From: Nitrospirota bacterium
GTDB lineage: Bacteria > Nitrospirota > Nitrospiria > Nitrospirales > UBA8639
Assembly (NCBI GenBank): GCA_003235785.1
Contig: QJYE01000526.1
Coordinates: 1-9,844 of the forward strand
Reading direction: 5' to 3'
Length of the DNA stretch: 9,844 nucleotides
The position numbers and the translations under genes were made by a program. The notes below the pieces were generated by a model. That model searched no databases and had not been told where the DNA came from. It saw only the letters and a program-made list of their open reading frames with translations. This document shows, piece by piece, positions 1 through 6,510 of the stretch; the stretch's first letter is position 1; every line of letters starts with the position of its first letter.

Positions 1-167
1 TTATCAGAGGAGAGGTTGAGGATGTGGGTGCGATGTTCTTTAAGAAGCTTCCATGGTTGCTCCAAGGCATTGCCCTGAGCCCCTGCATGGGGAGGAGACC
101 CCACATTGAAGAGGCAGAGGAGAAGGATGAGGACTTGAGGCCTATTCCATAGTCGATGGGGTGACAT
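1..167 (-). CDS. Secreted protein, N-terminal part only (runs off the window)
   Basis: Reading the minus strand from the ATG at 167-165, 55 codons stay open to the window edge. The N-terminus has a short basic stretch (MSPHRLWNRPQ), a hydrophobic core (VLILLLCLFNVG) and a small-residue region (PPHAGAQG) that fits a Sec signal peptide with cleavage near AGA-QG. The mature part starts NALEQPWKLLKEHRTHI and is too short to assign. An in-frame stop at 192-194 limits the upstream extension, and no other ATG or GTG lies between it and 167, so this start is forced, although I see only a weak ribosome binding site. It lies 86 bp downstream of the DLH-like gene on the same strand and could be co-transcribed with it. 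I do not recognise the family. Confidence 0.6.
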   Translation of the reverse strand, partial: MSPHRLWNRPQVLILLLCLFNVGSPPHAGAQGNALEQPWKLLKEHRTHILNLSSD

Positions 168-253
168 GATGGCTTCTGGAGGTGGCTTTAATTAGGAGGG
201 GGCTGTCTTGGAAGTGATCGAGATTGGTGAATGGTGCTCCGGCGTTCGAGAAA

Positions 254-1078
254 TTATGGTTTTTTGAGGAGATTGCTAATAAATTCGAGCGCTTTCTGTA
301 AAGCTGCATCCAGATCGGCTGCCCGATGATTCGGTGATTGTGGGTACCAGAATCCAGGTGATGCCTCGGCGTAGGTGGTGACTTCTACTATTTTTCCGGC
401 TTCTGCTGCCGCTTGGCAAAATTGTTCAACTTCTTCTGGTGATGATTGAGGGTTTTGCCCCGCTTGCTGGAGCAAGAGAGGGCAGAACAGTTTCTTAGCC
501 GTCTCGGAATCCGAGGCAGAAGGTACGGTTCCACCAATGGCCACCGCAGCTTGAAGTCGACGTCGATGTGCGGCTGTTTTGATTGCCAAAGTTCCGCCCA
601 TACCAAAGCCTACGATGGCATGGGCATTGCGCGTGGTTCGTTCCAGAAGCGCATCTTCGCTGATATTGCTATTGAGATATTCAAAACAGGCATTGATATC
701 TTGAAGGGCCTGTTGTTCATTCAGGCGTTCCATAAGGGCTTCGGCAACTTCGGTATTTGCTGTGACCATTCCGCCTTGACGGCCGTAGAGGTTCGGGAGC
801 ATGACGACATACCCATGGCAGGCCAATCCTTTCGCCAACTCTTGAATCACAGACGTTAATCCCCATTGATCATGCAGGACGACTAAGCATGGGAGAAGTT
901 TGTTCGCTTCCTGGGGGGCATATTGAATGCCCTCAACCTGAGGCCCCTTGGGCATTCGTGTGGCGGAATAGGGATCGACCATATGATCTTTATGGGTTTC
1001 AAAGATTCCGGTACTGTTAAATCTGACGAGGGTGTAGCCGATTTGATCAGGTGAATAGATTGTTTCCGATTGAGCCAT
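254..1078 (-). CDS. Dienelactone-hydrolase-family protein lacking the catalytic triad (probable pseudoenzyme)
   Basis: A 274-residue alpha/beta-hydrolase of the dienelactone hydrolase (DLH) family. The core runs from about residue 50 to 270: LPCLVVLHDQWGL (62-74) matches the first strand and oxyanion-side loop, GYVVMLPNLYGR (89-100) the next conserved strand, and VGFGMGG (156-162) the nucleophile elbow. Active family members have Cys in the elbow (GxCxGG), then Asp and His. Here the aligned positions read Gly159, Asn209 (AGQN where GxxD is expected) and Pro241 (EASPGF where xxxHxF is expected). The Glu of the classical enzyme aligns with Asp70. The codons at 602-604, 452-454 and 356-358 confirm these residues. 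Hydrolytic activity is therefore doubtful, and a binding or scaffold role is possible. There is no signal peptide, so it is probably cytoplasmic. A Shine-Dalgarno-like AAAGG lies about 10 nt before the ATG. The N-terminal 50 residues are not part of the typical DLH core. Confidence 0.85.
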   Translation of the reverse strand: MAQSETIYSPDQIGYTLVRFNSTGIFETHKDHMVDPYSATRMPKGPQVEGIQYAPQEANKLLPCLVVLHDQWGLTSVIQELAKGLACHGYVVMLPNLYGRQGGMVTANTEVAEALMERLNEQQALQDINACFEYLNSNISEDALLERTTRNAHAIVGFGMGGTLAIKTAAHRRRLQAAVAIGGTVPSASDSETAKKLFCPLLLQQAGQNPQSSPEEVEQFCQAAAEAGKIVEVTTYAEASPGFWYPQSPNHRAADLDAALQKALEFISNLLKKP

Positions 1079-1279
1079 GTGTCTGTGACCTTTGGATAAA
1101 TTAAGAGATCGGTGTACAATAAAAACGTTTGAATTTATTCAGGAAAAGAGAGACCAGACTATATCGGTGCTTTCTTAGAGCTGTCAATTCATCGCTTCTT
1201 TCCTGGTTGGGTTATTCTTGAGTTTCTGCCTTGGGAATTTGATCTGTGAAGCTGGTGTCGAGCCTCTAGAGTCCTAGCC

Positions 1280-1308
1280 TTAAGGCCTTGAGTCTGTCAA
1301 GATATAAA
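1280..1308 (+). promoter_or_regulatory. Candidate sigma70-type promoter for the first TPR gene
   Basis: A -10-like TATAAA at 1303-1308 (5 of 6 consensus) lies 17 nt after a poor -35-like TTAAGG at 1280-1285 (3 of 6). An alternative pairing, TTGAGT (1288-1293) with AATACT (1310-1315), has a 16 nt spacer. The region is A/T-rich and sits in the 310 bp divergent gap before the TPR gene. A 10-bp palindrome GCCTTAAGGC (1277-1286) overlaps the -35 region, and a small hairpin GAGG/CCTC (1339-1351) lies in the leader. This is weak, composition-level evidence only. Confidence 0.28.
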
Positions 1309-1374
1309 AAATACTTAAGAAAACATGCGGGAATTTTTGAGGGGCATCCTCGAAGATGAATATGAATCAATCTG

Positions 1375-1383
1375 AAAGGGGAG
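1375..1383 (+). promoter_or_regulatory. Ribosome binding site that fixes the first TPR start at 1389
   Basis: AAAGGGGAG ends 5 nt before the ATG at 1389. The upstream in-frame ATGs at 1356 and 1362 have no such site. Starting at 1389 also gives an N-terminus (MPRTRL) identical to that of the downstream paralogue and a compact lipoprotein signal peptide. Confidence 0.75.
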
Positions 1384-1388
1384 TTGGT

Positions 1389-3692
1389 ATGCCACGGACA
1401 CGGTTGACTGGATTGGTTTTTTGTTTGGTGTTGCCTTTTTTGCTGGTGAGTTTAGGTAATTGTACCCAATTATCGGCTGAAGAGAAGAAGGCGAAGCATT
1501 ATGAAAGAGGGATGGCCTACTTCAATGATGAGAAGTATCAAGAAGCGCTCATTGAATTTAAAAATATCATTCAGCTCGATCCCAAAGATGCCAAAGCCTA
1601 CCACCAACTCGCCCTCATTCATTTAAAACTTGGTGGGTTGCCCAATTTACAAGCCGCTTTTGGAGAGCTGACCAAAGCGGTGGAAATGGATCCAACGAAT
1701 GAGGATGCCCATCTGAAGCTGGGCGATTTTTATCTCTTGTCCCAAAAGCCCCTTGAAGCCAAAAAGCATGCGGAAATCGTGTTGACGGCATCTCCCCAAG
1801 ATCCCAAGGGGCATTTGTTGCGTGGTCGGAGCCTTATTATTGAGAAGGAGTTCGAAGAAGGCATTGCCGAACTGAAAAAATCCATTGAGTTAGATCCAGA
1901 GAACGAACAAATCTATATTGATTTGGCACGGGCCTACCTGGCGATGAAAAACCCCCAAGAAGCGGAAGCCACATTACGGCAAGCTCTGGAAACAAAGAAG
2001 GACTCAACCACCTTGATTTTGGCCATGGGGGATTTGTTCCTTGTTCAGGGAAAGCAAGCCGAGGCTGAAGTGCAGTATCAGCGAGCCTTGGAGTTAGATG
2101 CGGACAATGAGGCGCTCTATGCCAAATTGGGGCAATATTATCTGGCCACTCAAAAATGGAAGCAAGCCGAAGAGGTCTATCAGAAATTGGCTAGCCGAAA
2201 ACCGGATCATGAGACCCCACAAATGCTTTTGGGTGAGTTTTACACGTATATGGGCGCCGGGGAAAAGGCTTTGGAACATTTTCAGAAAGCCGTTGAGCTG
2301 AATCCCAAGTCGAAGCCAGCTGGCAATGCTCTTATCAATTTTTATTTAGACAATCAAAAATGGGATGAGGCGGAAAAGTTGATTTCGGCTGCGGTAGAGA
2401 AAAACAAGAATGACTCTTTGATCCAAGTCTTTCAAGCGCGTTTGTTATTAGGGAAGGGGAAAGCGGATGACGCCATTCCTCTATTTCAACAAGTCATTAA
2501 AGATGAACCGCAACAAGCCATGGCTCATCAATATTTAGGCCTGGCCTTTGCGTCAAAAAAAGATATTCCTCAAGCCATCCAAGAATTAAGTCAGGCCGTT
2601 AAATTAGCACCGCAGGATAGGGGGGTGCGTAAGGCCTTGGCTGCCATGAGGTTGGCTGAAGGATCATATGCGATGGCGGTTGAAGAAGCGCAAATGGCCA
2701 TTAAGCTGAATCCTCGAGATGTTCAGGCCGTCCATATTCTGGGTCAGGCGTATCTTCAACAAAAGGATATTTCGAAGGCTAAAAATGTCTATCAAGCCAT
2801 TGTGGATCAGATTCCCCAGGATCCGTTAGCGCATTATCAATTGGGTCTGATCGCTGAACAAGATAAGAAATTTCAGGAGGCGATTGACCATTTCGAAGAA
2901 TCCCTCAAGTTACGCCCGAACTTTGCCCAGGCCTTAACGCAAATTGCCGGCATCCGCATTAATCGAGGGGAAGCCAAGCAGGCTCGTGATCGCGTTGAAC
3001 AACAAATAAAGGCGTCTCCTGACAATCCACTATATTACAATTTATTGGGACAGTTGTGGATGCAGGCGAATCAGGCTGATAAGGCTGAGCAGGCATTTAA
3101 GAAGTCTCTAGCCCTCAATGAACAACTTGAAGTGTCTTATATGAATTTAGCGGCGTTGTATCGTCGAACCAATCGGATGGATGAGGCCATTAAGGAATAT
3201 GAGCAACTATTAAAGAAAAATCCCGATTCGGTTTCGGCCAATATGGTTTTAGGTATCATGGCGCAGCAGGGGAAAGATCATGCCAAAGCCCAAGAGCACT
3301 ACCGGAATATTTTGAAAGTTGATCCAAAATTTGCTCCTGCAGGAAATAATTTAGCTTGGCTCATTATGGAGCAAGGTGGGAATCTTGATGAAGCTCTCAC
3401 CCTCGCCGAGAATGCCCGTGCGCAACAAAGTGACAATCCTGCCATAGCCGATACCTTAGGGTGGATTTATTACCATAAGAAAGGGTATTTGAAAGCGGTT
3501 TCTTTGCTGAAAGAAGCGGTAGAAAAATTGCCGGAAAATCCTGAAGCGCAATATCATTTGGGGATGGCGTTATATAAGAAAGGGGATGAGGCTCAGGCCA
3601 AGAAAGCCTTGGAGACAGCCTTTCAATTGAGTCCTGATTTTCCTGGCTCCGAGGAAGCTCGAGCCACATTGAAAACTCTTAATGAATCCTAA
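1389..3692 (+). CDS. TPR-repeat lipoprotein, PrsT-like (upstream copy)
   Basis: A 767-residue protein from the ATG at 1389. Residues 1-25 form a lipoprotein signal: MPRTR, a hydrophobic core, then SLGNC with Cys25 as the lipidated residue (Asn at -1 is uncommon). Thr follows at +2, so there is no Asp inner-membrane retention signal. The rest is a continuous TPR solenoid. I count about 21 units of 34 residues, starting AKHYERGMAYFNDEKYQEAL and ending near YHLGMALYKKGDEAQAKKAL, with a cap of about 20 residues. The pattern of small residues at helix A/B contacts and Pro at the turns (LDP, LNP, LAP) is regular. The C-terminal ADTLGWIYY...YHLGMAL segment resembles the PEP-CTERM-system TPR lipoprotein family (PrsT, TIGR02917). 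The family is thought to act in exopolysaccharide or envelope export, but its mechanism is not settled. No exosortase gene is visible here. A second paralogue follows 212 bp downstream. Confidence 0.88.
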   Translation: MPRTRLTGLVFCLVLPFLLVSLGNCTQLSAEEKKAKHYERGMAYFNDEKYQEALIEFKNIIQLDPKDAKAYHQLALIHLKLGGLPNLQAAFGELTKAVEMDPTNEDAHLKLGDFYLLSQKPLEAKKHAEIVLTASPQDPKGHLLRGRSLIIEKEFEEGIAELKKSIELDPENEQIYIDLARAYLAMKNPQEAEATLRQALETKKDSTTLILAMGDLFLVQGKQAEAEVQYQRALELDADNEALYAKLGQYYLATQKWKQAEEVYQKLASRKPDHETPQMLLGEFYTYMGAGEKALEHFQKAVELNPKSKPAGNALINFYLDNQKWDEAEKLISAAVEKNKNDSLIQVFQARLLLGKGKADDAIPLFQQVIKDEPQQAMAHQYLGLAFASKKDIPQAIQELSQAVKLAPQDRGVRKALAAMRLAEGSYAMAVEEAQMAIKLNPRDVQAVHILGQAYLQQKDISKAKNVYQAIVDQIPQDPLAHYQLGLIAEQDKKFQEAIDHFEESLKLRPNFAQALTQIAGIRINRGEAKQARDRVEQQIKASPDNPLYYNLLGQLWMQANQADKAEQAFKKSLALNEQLEVSYMNLAALYRRTNRMDEAIKEYEQLLKKNPDSVSANMVLGIMAQQGKDHAKAQEHYRNILKVDPKFAPAGNNLAWLIMEQGGNLDEALTLAENARAQQSDNPAIADTLGWIYYHKKGYLKAVSLLKEAVEKLPENPEAQYHLGMALYKKGDEAQAKKALETAFQLSPDFPGSEEARATLKTLNES

Positions 3693-3701
3693 CTGAAATT
3701 A

Positions 3702-3840
3702 TACGCACGTCCGTGGGCCGGGGAACGGTTCACTTGAGGGTCCAGGTGGCCGATTTTCCCTGTCCAAGGGTGGGGTTGAAGCCCCACACCCGCAAAGCGC
3801 AGGAGTTGCGCCGCGCCGAATGTGGTAGTTGTAACGCGGC
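3702..3840 (+). repeat. GC-rich, hairpin-rich spacer between the TPR paralogues
   Basis: The stretch 3711-3840 is about 65 % GC by hand count (84 of 130), much richer than the flanking TPR genes. It holds several stems: GTGGGG/CCCCAC (3770-3775 with 3782-3787, short loop), GCGCA/TGCGC (3797-3801 with 3807-3811, 5-nt loop) and GCCGCG/CGCGGC (3810-3815 with 3835-3840). None is followed by a T-run, so it does not look like a normal terminator. The upstream paralogue has nothing like it in its own leader. An inserted small repetitive element (REP/MITE-like) or a structured RNA are both possible. No second copy is present in the window, so the repeat label is a guess. Confidence 0.35.
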
Positions 3841-3888
3841 TTCATCTTGTTTGTTGCGAAATTATTGTCCAGTAAGGTTGCCTCATAG

Positions 3889-3897
3889 AAAAGGGAG
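3889..3897 (+). promoter_or_regulatory. Ribosome binding site that fixes the second TPR start at 3905
   Basis: AAAAGGGAG ends 7 nt before the ATG at 3905. The reading frame is open much further upstream (a GTG at 3713), but that extension would translate the GC-rich spacer and bury the signal peptide. The ATG at 3905 gives MPRTRLSGL, matching the paralogue. Confidence 0.78.
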
Positions 3898-3904
3898 TTT
3901 CGAT

Positions 3905-6199
3905 ATGCCACGGACACGATTAAGCGGGTTGTTCCTTTGTTTAGCCTTGCCATTTTTCCTGGTGAGTCTGGGCAGTTGTACGCAATTATCCGCCGAAGAG
4001 AAAAAGGCGAAGCATTATGAACGGGGCATGGCTTATTTCAATGACGAGAAGTATCAAGAAGCCCTGATTGAATTTAAAAATATCATTCAGCTTGATCCCA
4101 AAGATGCCAAAGCCTACCACCAGCTCGCTCTCATTCATTTGAAGCTGGGAGGGATGACAGATTTACGGGCGGCCTTTGGAGAACTCTCTAAGGCAGTCGA
4201 GATTGATCCGACGATTCAAGATGCTCAATTAAAATTGGGGGAATTTTATTTGCTCTCCCAAAAGCCGAAGGAAGCGAAGAAGCATGCAGACATTGTCTTG
4301 ACCTCCTCCCCTCAGGATCCCAAAGGACATTTATTACGAGGTCGAAGTCTCATTGTCGAGAAGGAATTTGAAGAAGGCATTGCCGAACTGAAAAAATCCA
4401 TTGAGTTAGATCCAGAAAACGAACAAATCTATCTTGATTTGGCACGGGCCTACCTGGCGATGAAGAAACCAGAAGAAGCGGAAGCAAGCTTAGAGCAGGG
4501 ATTGCTGCGGCACAGCAGATCTACCATGTTGATTTTGGCGAAGGGAGATTTGTTGCTTGTTCAGGGCAAGCAAGTGGAGGCTGAAGCACAATTTCAACGA
4601 GCTTTGGAATTAGATGCGGATAATGACGAGCTGTATGCCAAATTAGGGCAATATTATCTGGCGACTCAAAAGTGGAAAGAAGCTGAAGAGGTCTATCAAA
4701 AATTTGCAAAGCAGAAACCTGCCAGTGAAACGCCTCAAATTTTATTAGGGGAGTTTTATACCTTCCTCGGGTCTGGTGGAAAAGCGTTGGAGCATTACAA
4801 AAAAGCCGTCGAGTTGAATCCCACATCCAAGCCGGCTCGCAATGCCGTGATTAATTTTTATTTAGACAATCGACAATGGGAACAAGCCGAAACCTTGGTC
4901 GCGTCGGCATTAGAGTCTAATAAAAATGATTCCTTAGCCCAAGTTTTTCAAGGGAGGTTATTGTTAGGGCAGGGAAAAGCGGATGAGGCCATTCCCATCT
5001 TTCAAAAGGTGATTAAGGAGGAGCCGAATCTAGCTATGGCTCATCAGTACCTGGGTGTGGGTTTTGCAACGAAAAAGGATCTCGTTCAGGCTCTTCAGGA
5101 ATTAAATGAAGCCGTGAAGTTAGCTCCGAAAGATCGTGGGATTCGCAAGGCTTTAGCCTTGGTCCGCATGGCTGAGGGTTCCTATTCGATGGCGATTGAA
5201 GAAGCGCAAATGGCCATTCGGCTGAATCCACGAGATGTGCAGGCTGTTCATTTGTTAGGACAAGCGTATCTTGGGAAAAAGGACATTTCGCAAGCGAAAA
5301 AAGTGTACGAAGCTATTATCAAGCAAATTCCTCAAGACTCCGTCGCTCATTATCAATTGGGGCTTATTGATCGTCAGGATAAACACTATGAAGCGGCCAT
5401 TGCTCATTTTGAAGAGGCACTGATCCGGAATCCCAACTTTGCCCAAGCCGTTGGCCAAATTGCTAGCATTCGAGTCAGCCGAGGTGAAGCGAAACAGGCT
5501 CGTGAGCGGGTGGAGAAACAAATTGAAACGACGCCAGACAATCCCTTCTTATATAACTTACTTGGTGGGTTGTGGATGCAGGCGAATCAAGCCGATAAAG
5601 CGGAACAGGCATTTAAAAAGTCATTGGAGCTCAATGATCAACTGCAAGTATCCTACATGAATTTGGCGGAACTCTATCGGCGGACGAACCGAACCGATGA
5701 AGCCGTACAGGAATATGAGCGTCTCCTAGAAAAAAATCCGAAAGCGGCCTCCGCCCATATGATTTTGGGGATGATTGCCGAGCAACGCAACGATATCGCG
5801 AAGGCGCAGACTCATTACCGGAAAACGTTAGAAATCGAACCGAAATTTTCTCCAGCAGCGAATAATCTTGCCTGGTTGATGGCGGAGCATGGAGGCAACT
5901 TAGATGAGGCGTTGTCGTTTGCGGAGAGTGCCCGCATGCAGCAAGAAGATAATCCTCATATTGCTGATACCCTGGGGTGGATTTATTACAAAAAGAATGC
6001 CTACTTAAAAGCGGTCTCCTTACTACAGGAAGCTGCCGAAAAGCTTCCTGAAAATCCTGAGGTGCAGTACCATTTAGGCATGGCGCACTTTAAAAATGGG
6101 GATCGCTTGAAGGGAAAACAAATGTTAGAGGCGGCATTCCAACTCAGTCCAAAATTCCCTGGATCAGAAGAAGCTCGAGCAACCCTTGATCTGTTATAG
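3905..6199 (+). CDS. TPR-repeat lipoprotein, PrsT-like (downstream copy)
   Basis: A 764-residue paralogue of the preceding gene. The signal peptide ends in SLGSC with a good lipobox (Leu -3, Gly -2, Ser -1, Cys25). About 21 TPR units follow in the same register as the first copy. The two proteins differ in length by three residues, all at the C-terminus (ATLDLL versus ATLKTLNES), so the alignment is effectively ungapped. Identity is roughly three quarters by eye. From Cys25 through LALIHLKLGG the two mature N-termini are identical. The least conserved patch lies around residues 185-195 (LLRHSRST versus LETKKDST). Expected location is the outer membrane, facing the periplasm, as a protein-protein interaction scaffold. 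It may be co-transcribed with the upstream copy, since I see no convincing promoter in the gap. The PrsT-like role in polysaccharide or PEP-CTERM export is inferred from family resemblance only. Confidence 0.88.
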   Translation: MPRTRLSGLFLCLALPFFLVSLGSCTQLSAEEKKAKHYERGMAYFNDEKYQEALIEFKNIIQLDPKDAKAYHQLALIHLKLGGMTDLRAAFGELSKAVEIDPTIQDAQLKLGEFYLLSQKPKEAKKHADIVLTSSPQDPKGHLLRGRSLIVEKEFEEGIAELKKSIELDPENEQIYLDLARAYLAMKKPEEAEASLEQGLLRHSRSTMLILAKGDLLLVQGKQVEAEAQFQRALELDADNDELYAKLGQYYLATQKWKEAEEVYQKFAKQKPASETPQILLGEFYTFLGSGGKALEHYKKAVELNPTSKPARNAVINFYLDNRQWEQAETLVASALESNKNDSLAQVFQGRLLLGQGKADEAIPIFQKVIKEEPNLAMAHQYLGVGFATKKDLVQALQELNEAVKLAPKDRGIRKALALVRMAEGSYSMAIEEAQMAIRLNPRDVQAVHLLGQAYLGKKDISQAKKVYEAIIKQIPQDSVAHYQLGLIDRQDKHYEAAIAHFEEALIRNPNFAQAVGQIASIRVSRGEAKQARERVEKQIETTPDNPFLYNLLGGLWMQANQADKAEQAFKKSLELNDQLQVSYMNLAELYRRTNRTDEAVQEYERLLEKNPKAASAHMILGMIAEQRNDIAKAQTHYRKTLEIEPKFSPAANNLAWLMAEHGGNLDEALSFAESARMQQEDNPHIADTLGWIYYKKNAYLKAVSLLQEAAEKLPENPEVQYHLGMAHFKNGDRLKGKQMLEAAFQLSPKFPGSEEARATLDLL

Positions 6200-6347
6200 G
6201 GTGACTATCTAGGCCATGACCTTTCAGGTTCATTCTTTATGGTAGATATGGTGCTGGCTCTTTTGCTGAGCACACAGGCGAAGTCTGGTCCCTTCCCCGT
6301 CTTATGAGTCTTTCCTTGAAAAGAGATGTTCTGGGGTAGCCTGATTA

Positions 6348-6384
6348 ATTTCATATTCCTTTTGCACTGGTGACAATATGAAAT
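6348..6384 (+). promoter_or_regulatory. 10-bp perfect inverted repeat upstream of the basic-protein gene
   Basis: ATTTCATATT (6348-6357) is exactly complementary to AATATGAAAT (6375-6384), with a 17-nt spacer. It is a candidate regulator-binding site or stem-loop, about 130 bp before the start codon at 6511. It may equally be the folded 3' end of the TPR transcript, but no T-run follows. Confidence 0.4.
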
Positions 6385-6402
6385 GTGCGGCTAACAAGAA
6401 AA

Positions 6403-6429
6403 GTTCATTAGGGAATATTGCCAATGAAC
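6403..6429 (+). promoter_or_regulatory. Operator-like inverted repeat overlapping a -35 box
   Basis: GTTCATT (6403-6409) pairs with AATGAAC (6423-6429). The stem extends inward by GG (6411-6412) with CC (6421-6422) after a bulged A, around AATATT. The right half-site overlaps the candidate -35 hexamer at 6418-6423, which is typical placement for repressor control. No specific regulator family can be named. Confidence 0.4.
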
Positions 6430-6447
6430 ATTCTGATCATGTAAAAT
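6418..6447 (+). promoter_or_regulatory. Sigma70-like promoter for the Lys-rich protein gene
   Basis: TTGCCA (6418-6423, 5 of 6 to TTGACA) and TAAAAT (6442-6447, 5 of 6 to TATAAT) are separated by 18 nt. Transcription would start near 6454, giving a leader of about 57 nt that begins at the CCCCAT/ATGGGG hairpin. This is the best promoter-like match I found in the window. Confidence 0.5.
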
Positions 6448-6452
6448 ATCAC

Positions 6453-6480
6453 CCCCATCAATTTTGAGGCAAAAATGGGG
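6453..6480 (+). promoter_or_regulatory. Leader hairpin before the Lys-rich protein gene
   Basis: CCCCAT (6453-6458) pairs with ATGGGG (6475-6480) across a 16-nt loop that itself contains TCAATTTTGA (a 4-bp inner stem). A pair of TTTAACC direct repeats (6485-6491 and 6502-6508) lies between it and the start codon, bracketing the AAAGGG ribosome binding site (6496-6501). This could tune translation, and function is inferred only from position. Confidence 0.3.
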
Positions 6481-6510
6481 ACCTTTTAACCAAAGAAAGG
6501 GTTTAACCAT

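Noticed and set aside
446..859. 137-codon open frame on the plus strand
   Set aside because: It lies entirely antisense to the DLH-like gene, whose family motifs are clear, and has no ribosome binding site or recognisable domain.
3713..3904. 64-codon N-terminal extension of the second TPR protein from GTG
   Set aside because: It would bury the lipoprotein signal peptide and translate the structured spacer. The ATG at 3905 has a good ribosome binding site and matches the paralogue.
3699..3953. 84-codon minus-strand frame across the GC-rich spacer
   Set aside because: It overlaps the signal peptide of the second TPR gene and shows no domain. It is more likely a by-product of GC-rich DNA, although its dispersed-repeat-like look supports checking the spacer by BLASTN.
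6251..6273. Terminator after the second TPR gene (GTGCT/AGCAC hairpin)
   Set aside because: The stem is interrupted and no T-run follows. Not strong enough to list as a terminator.
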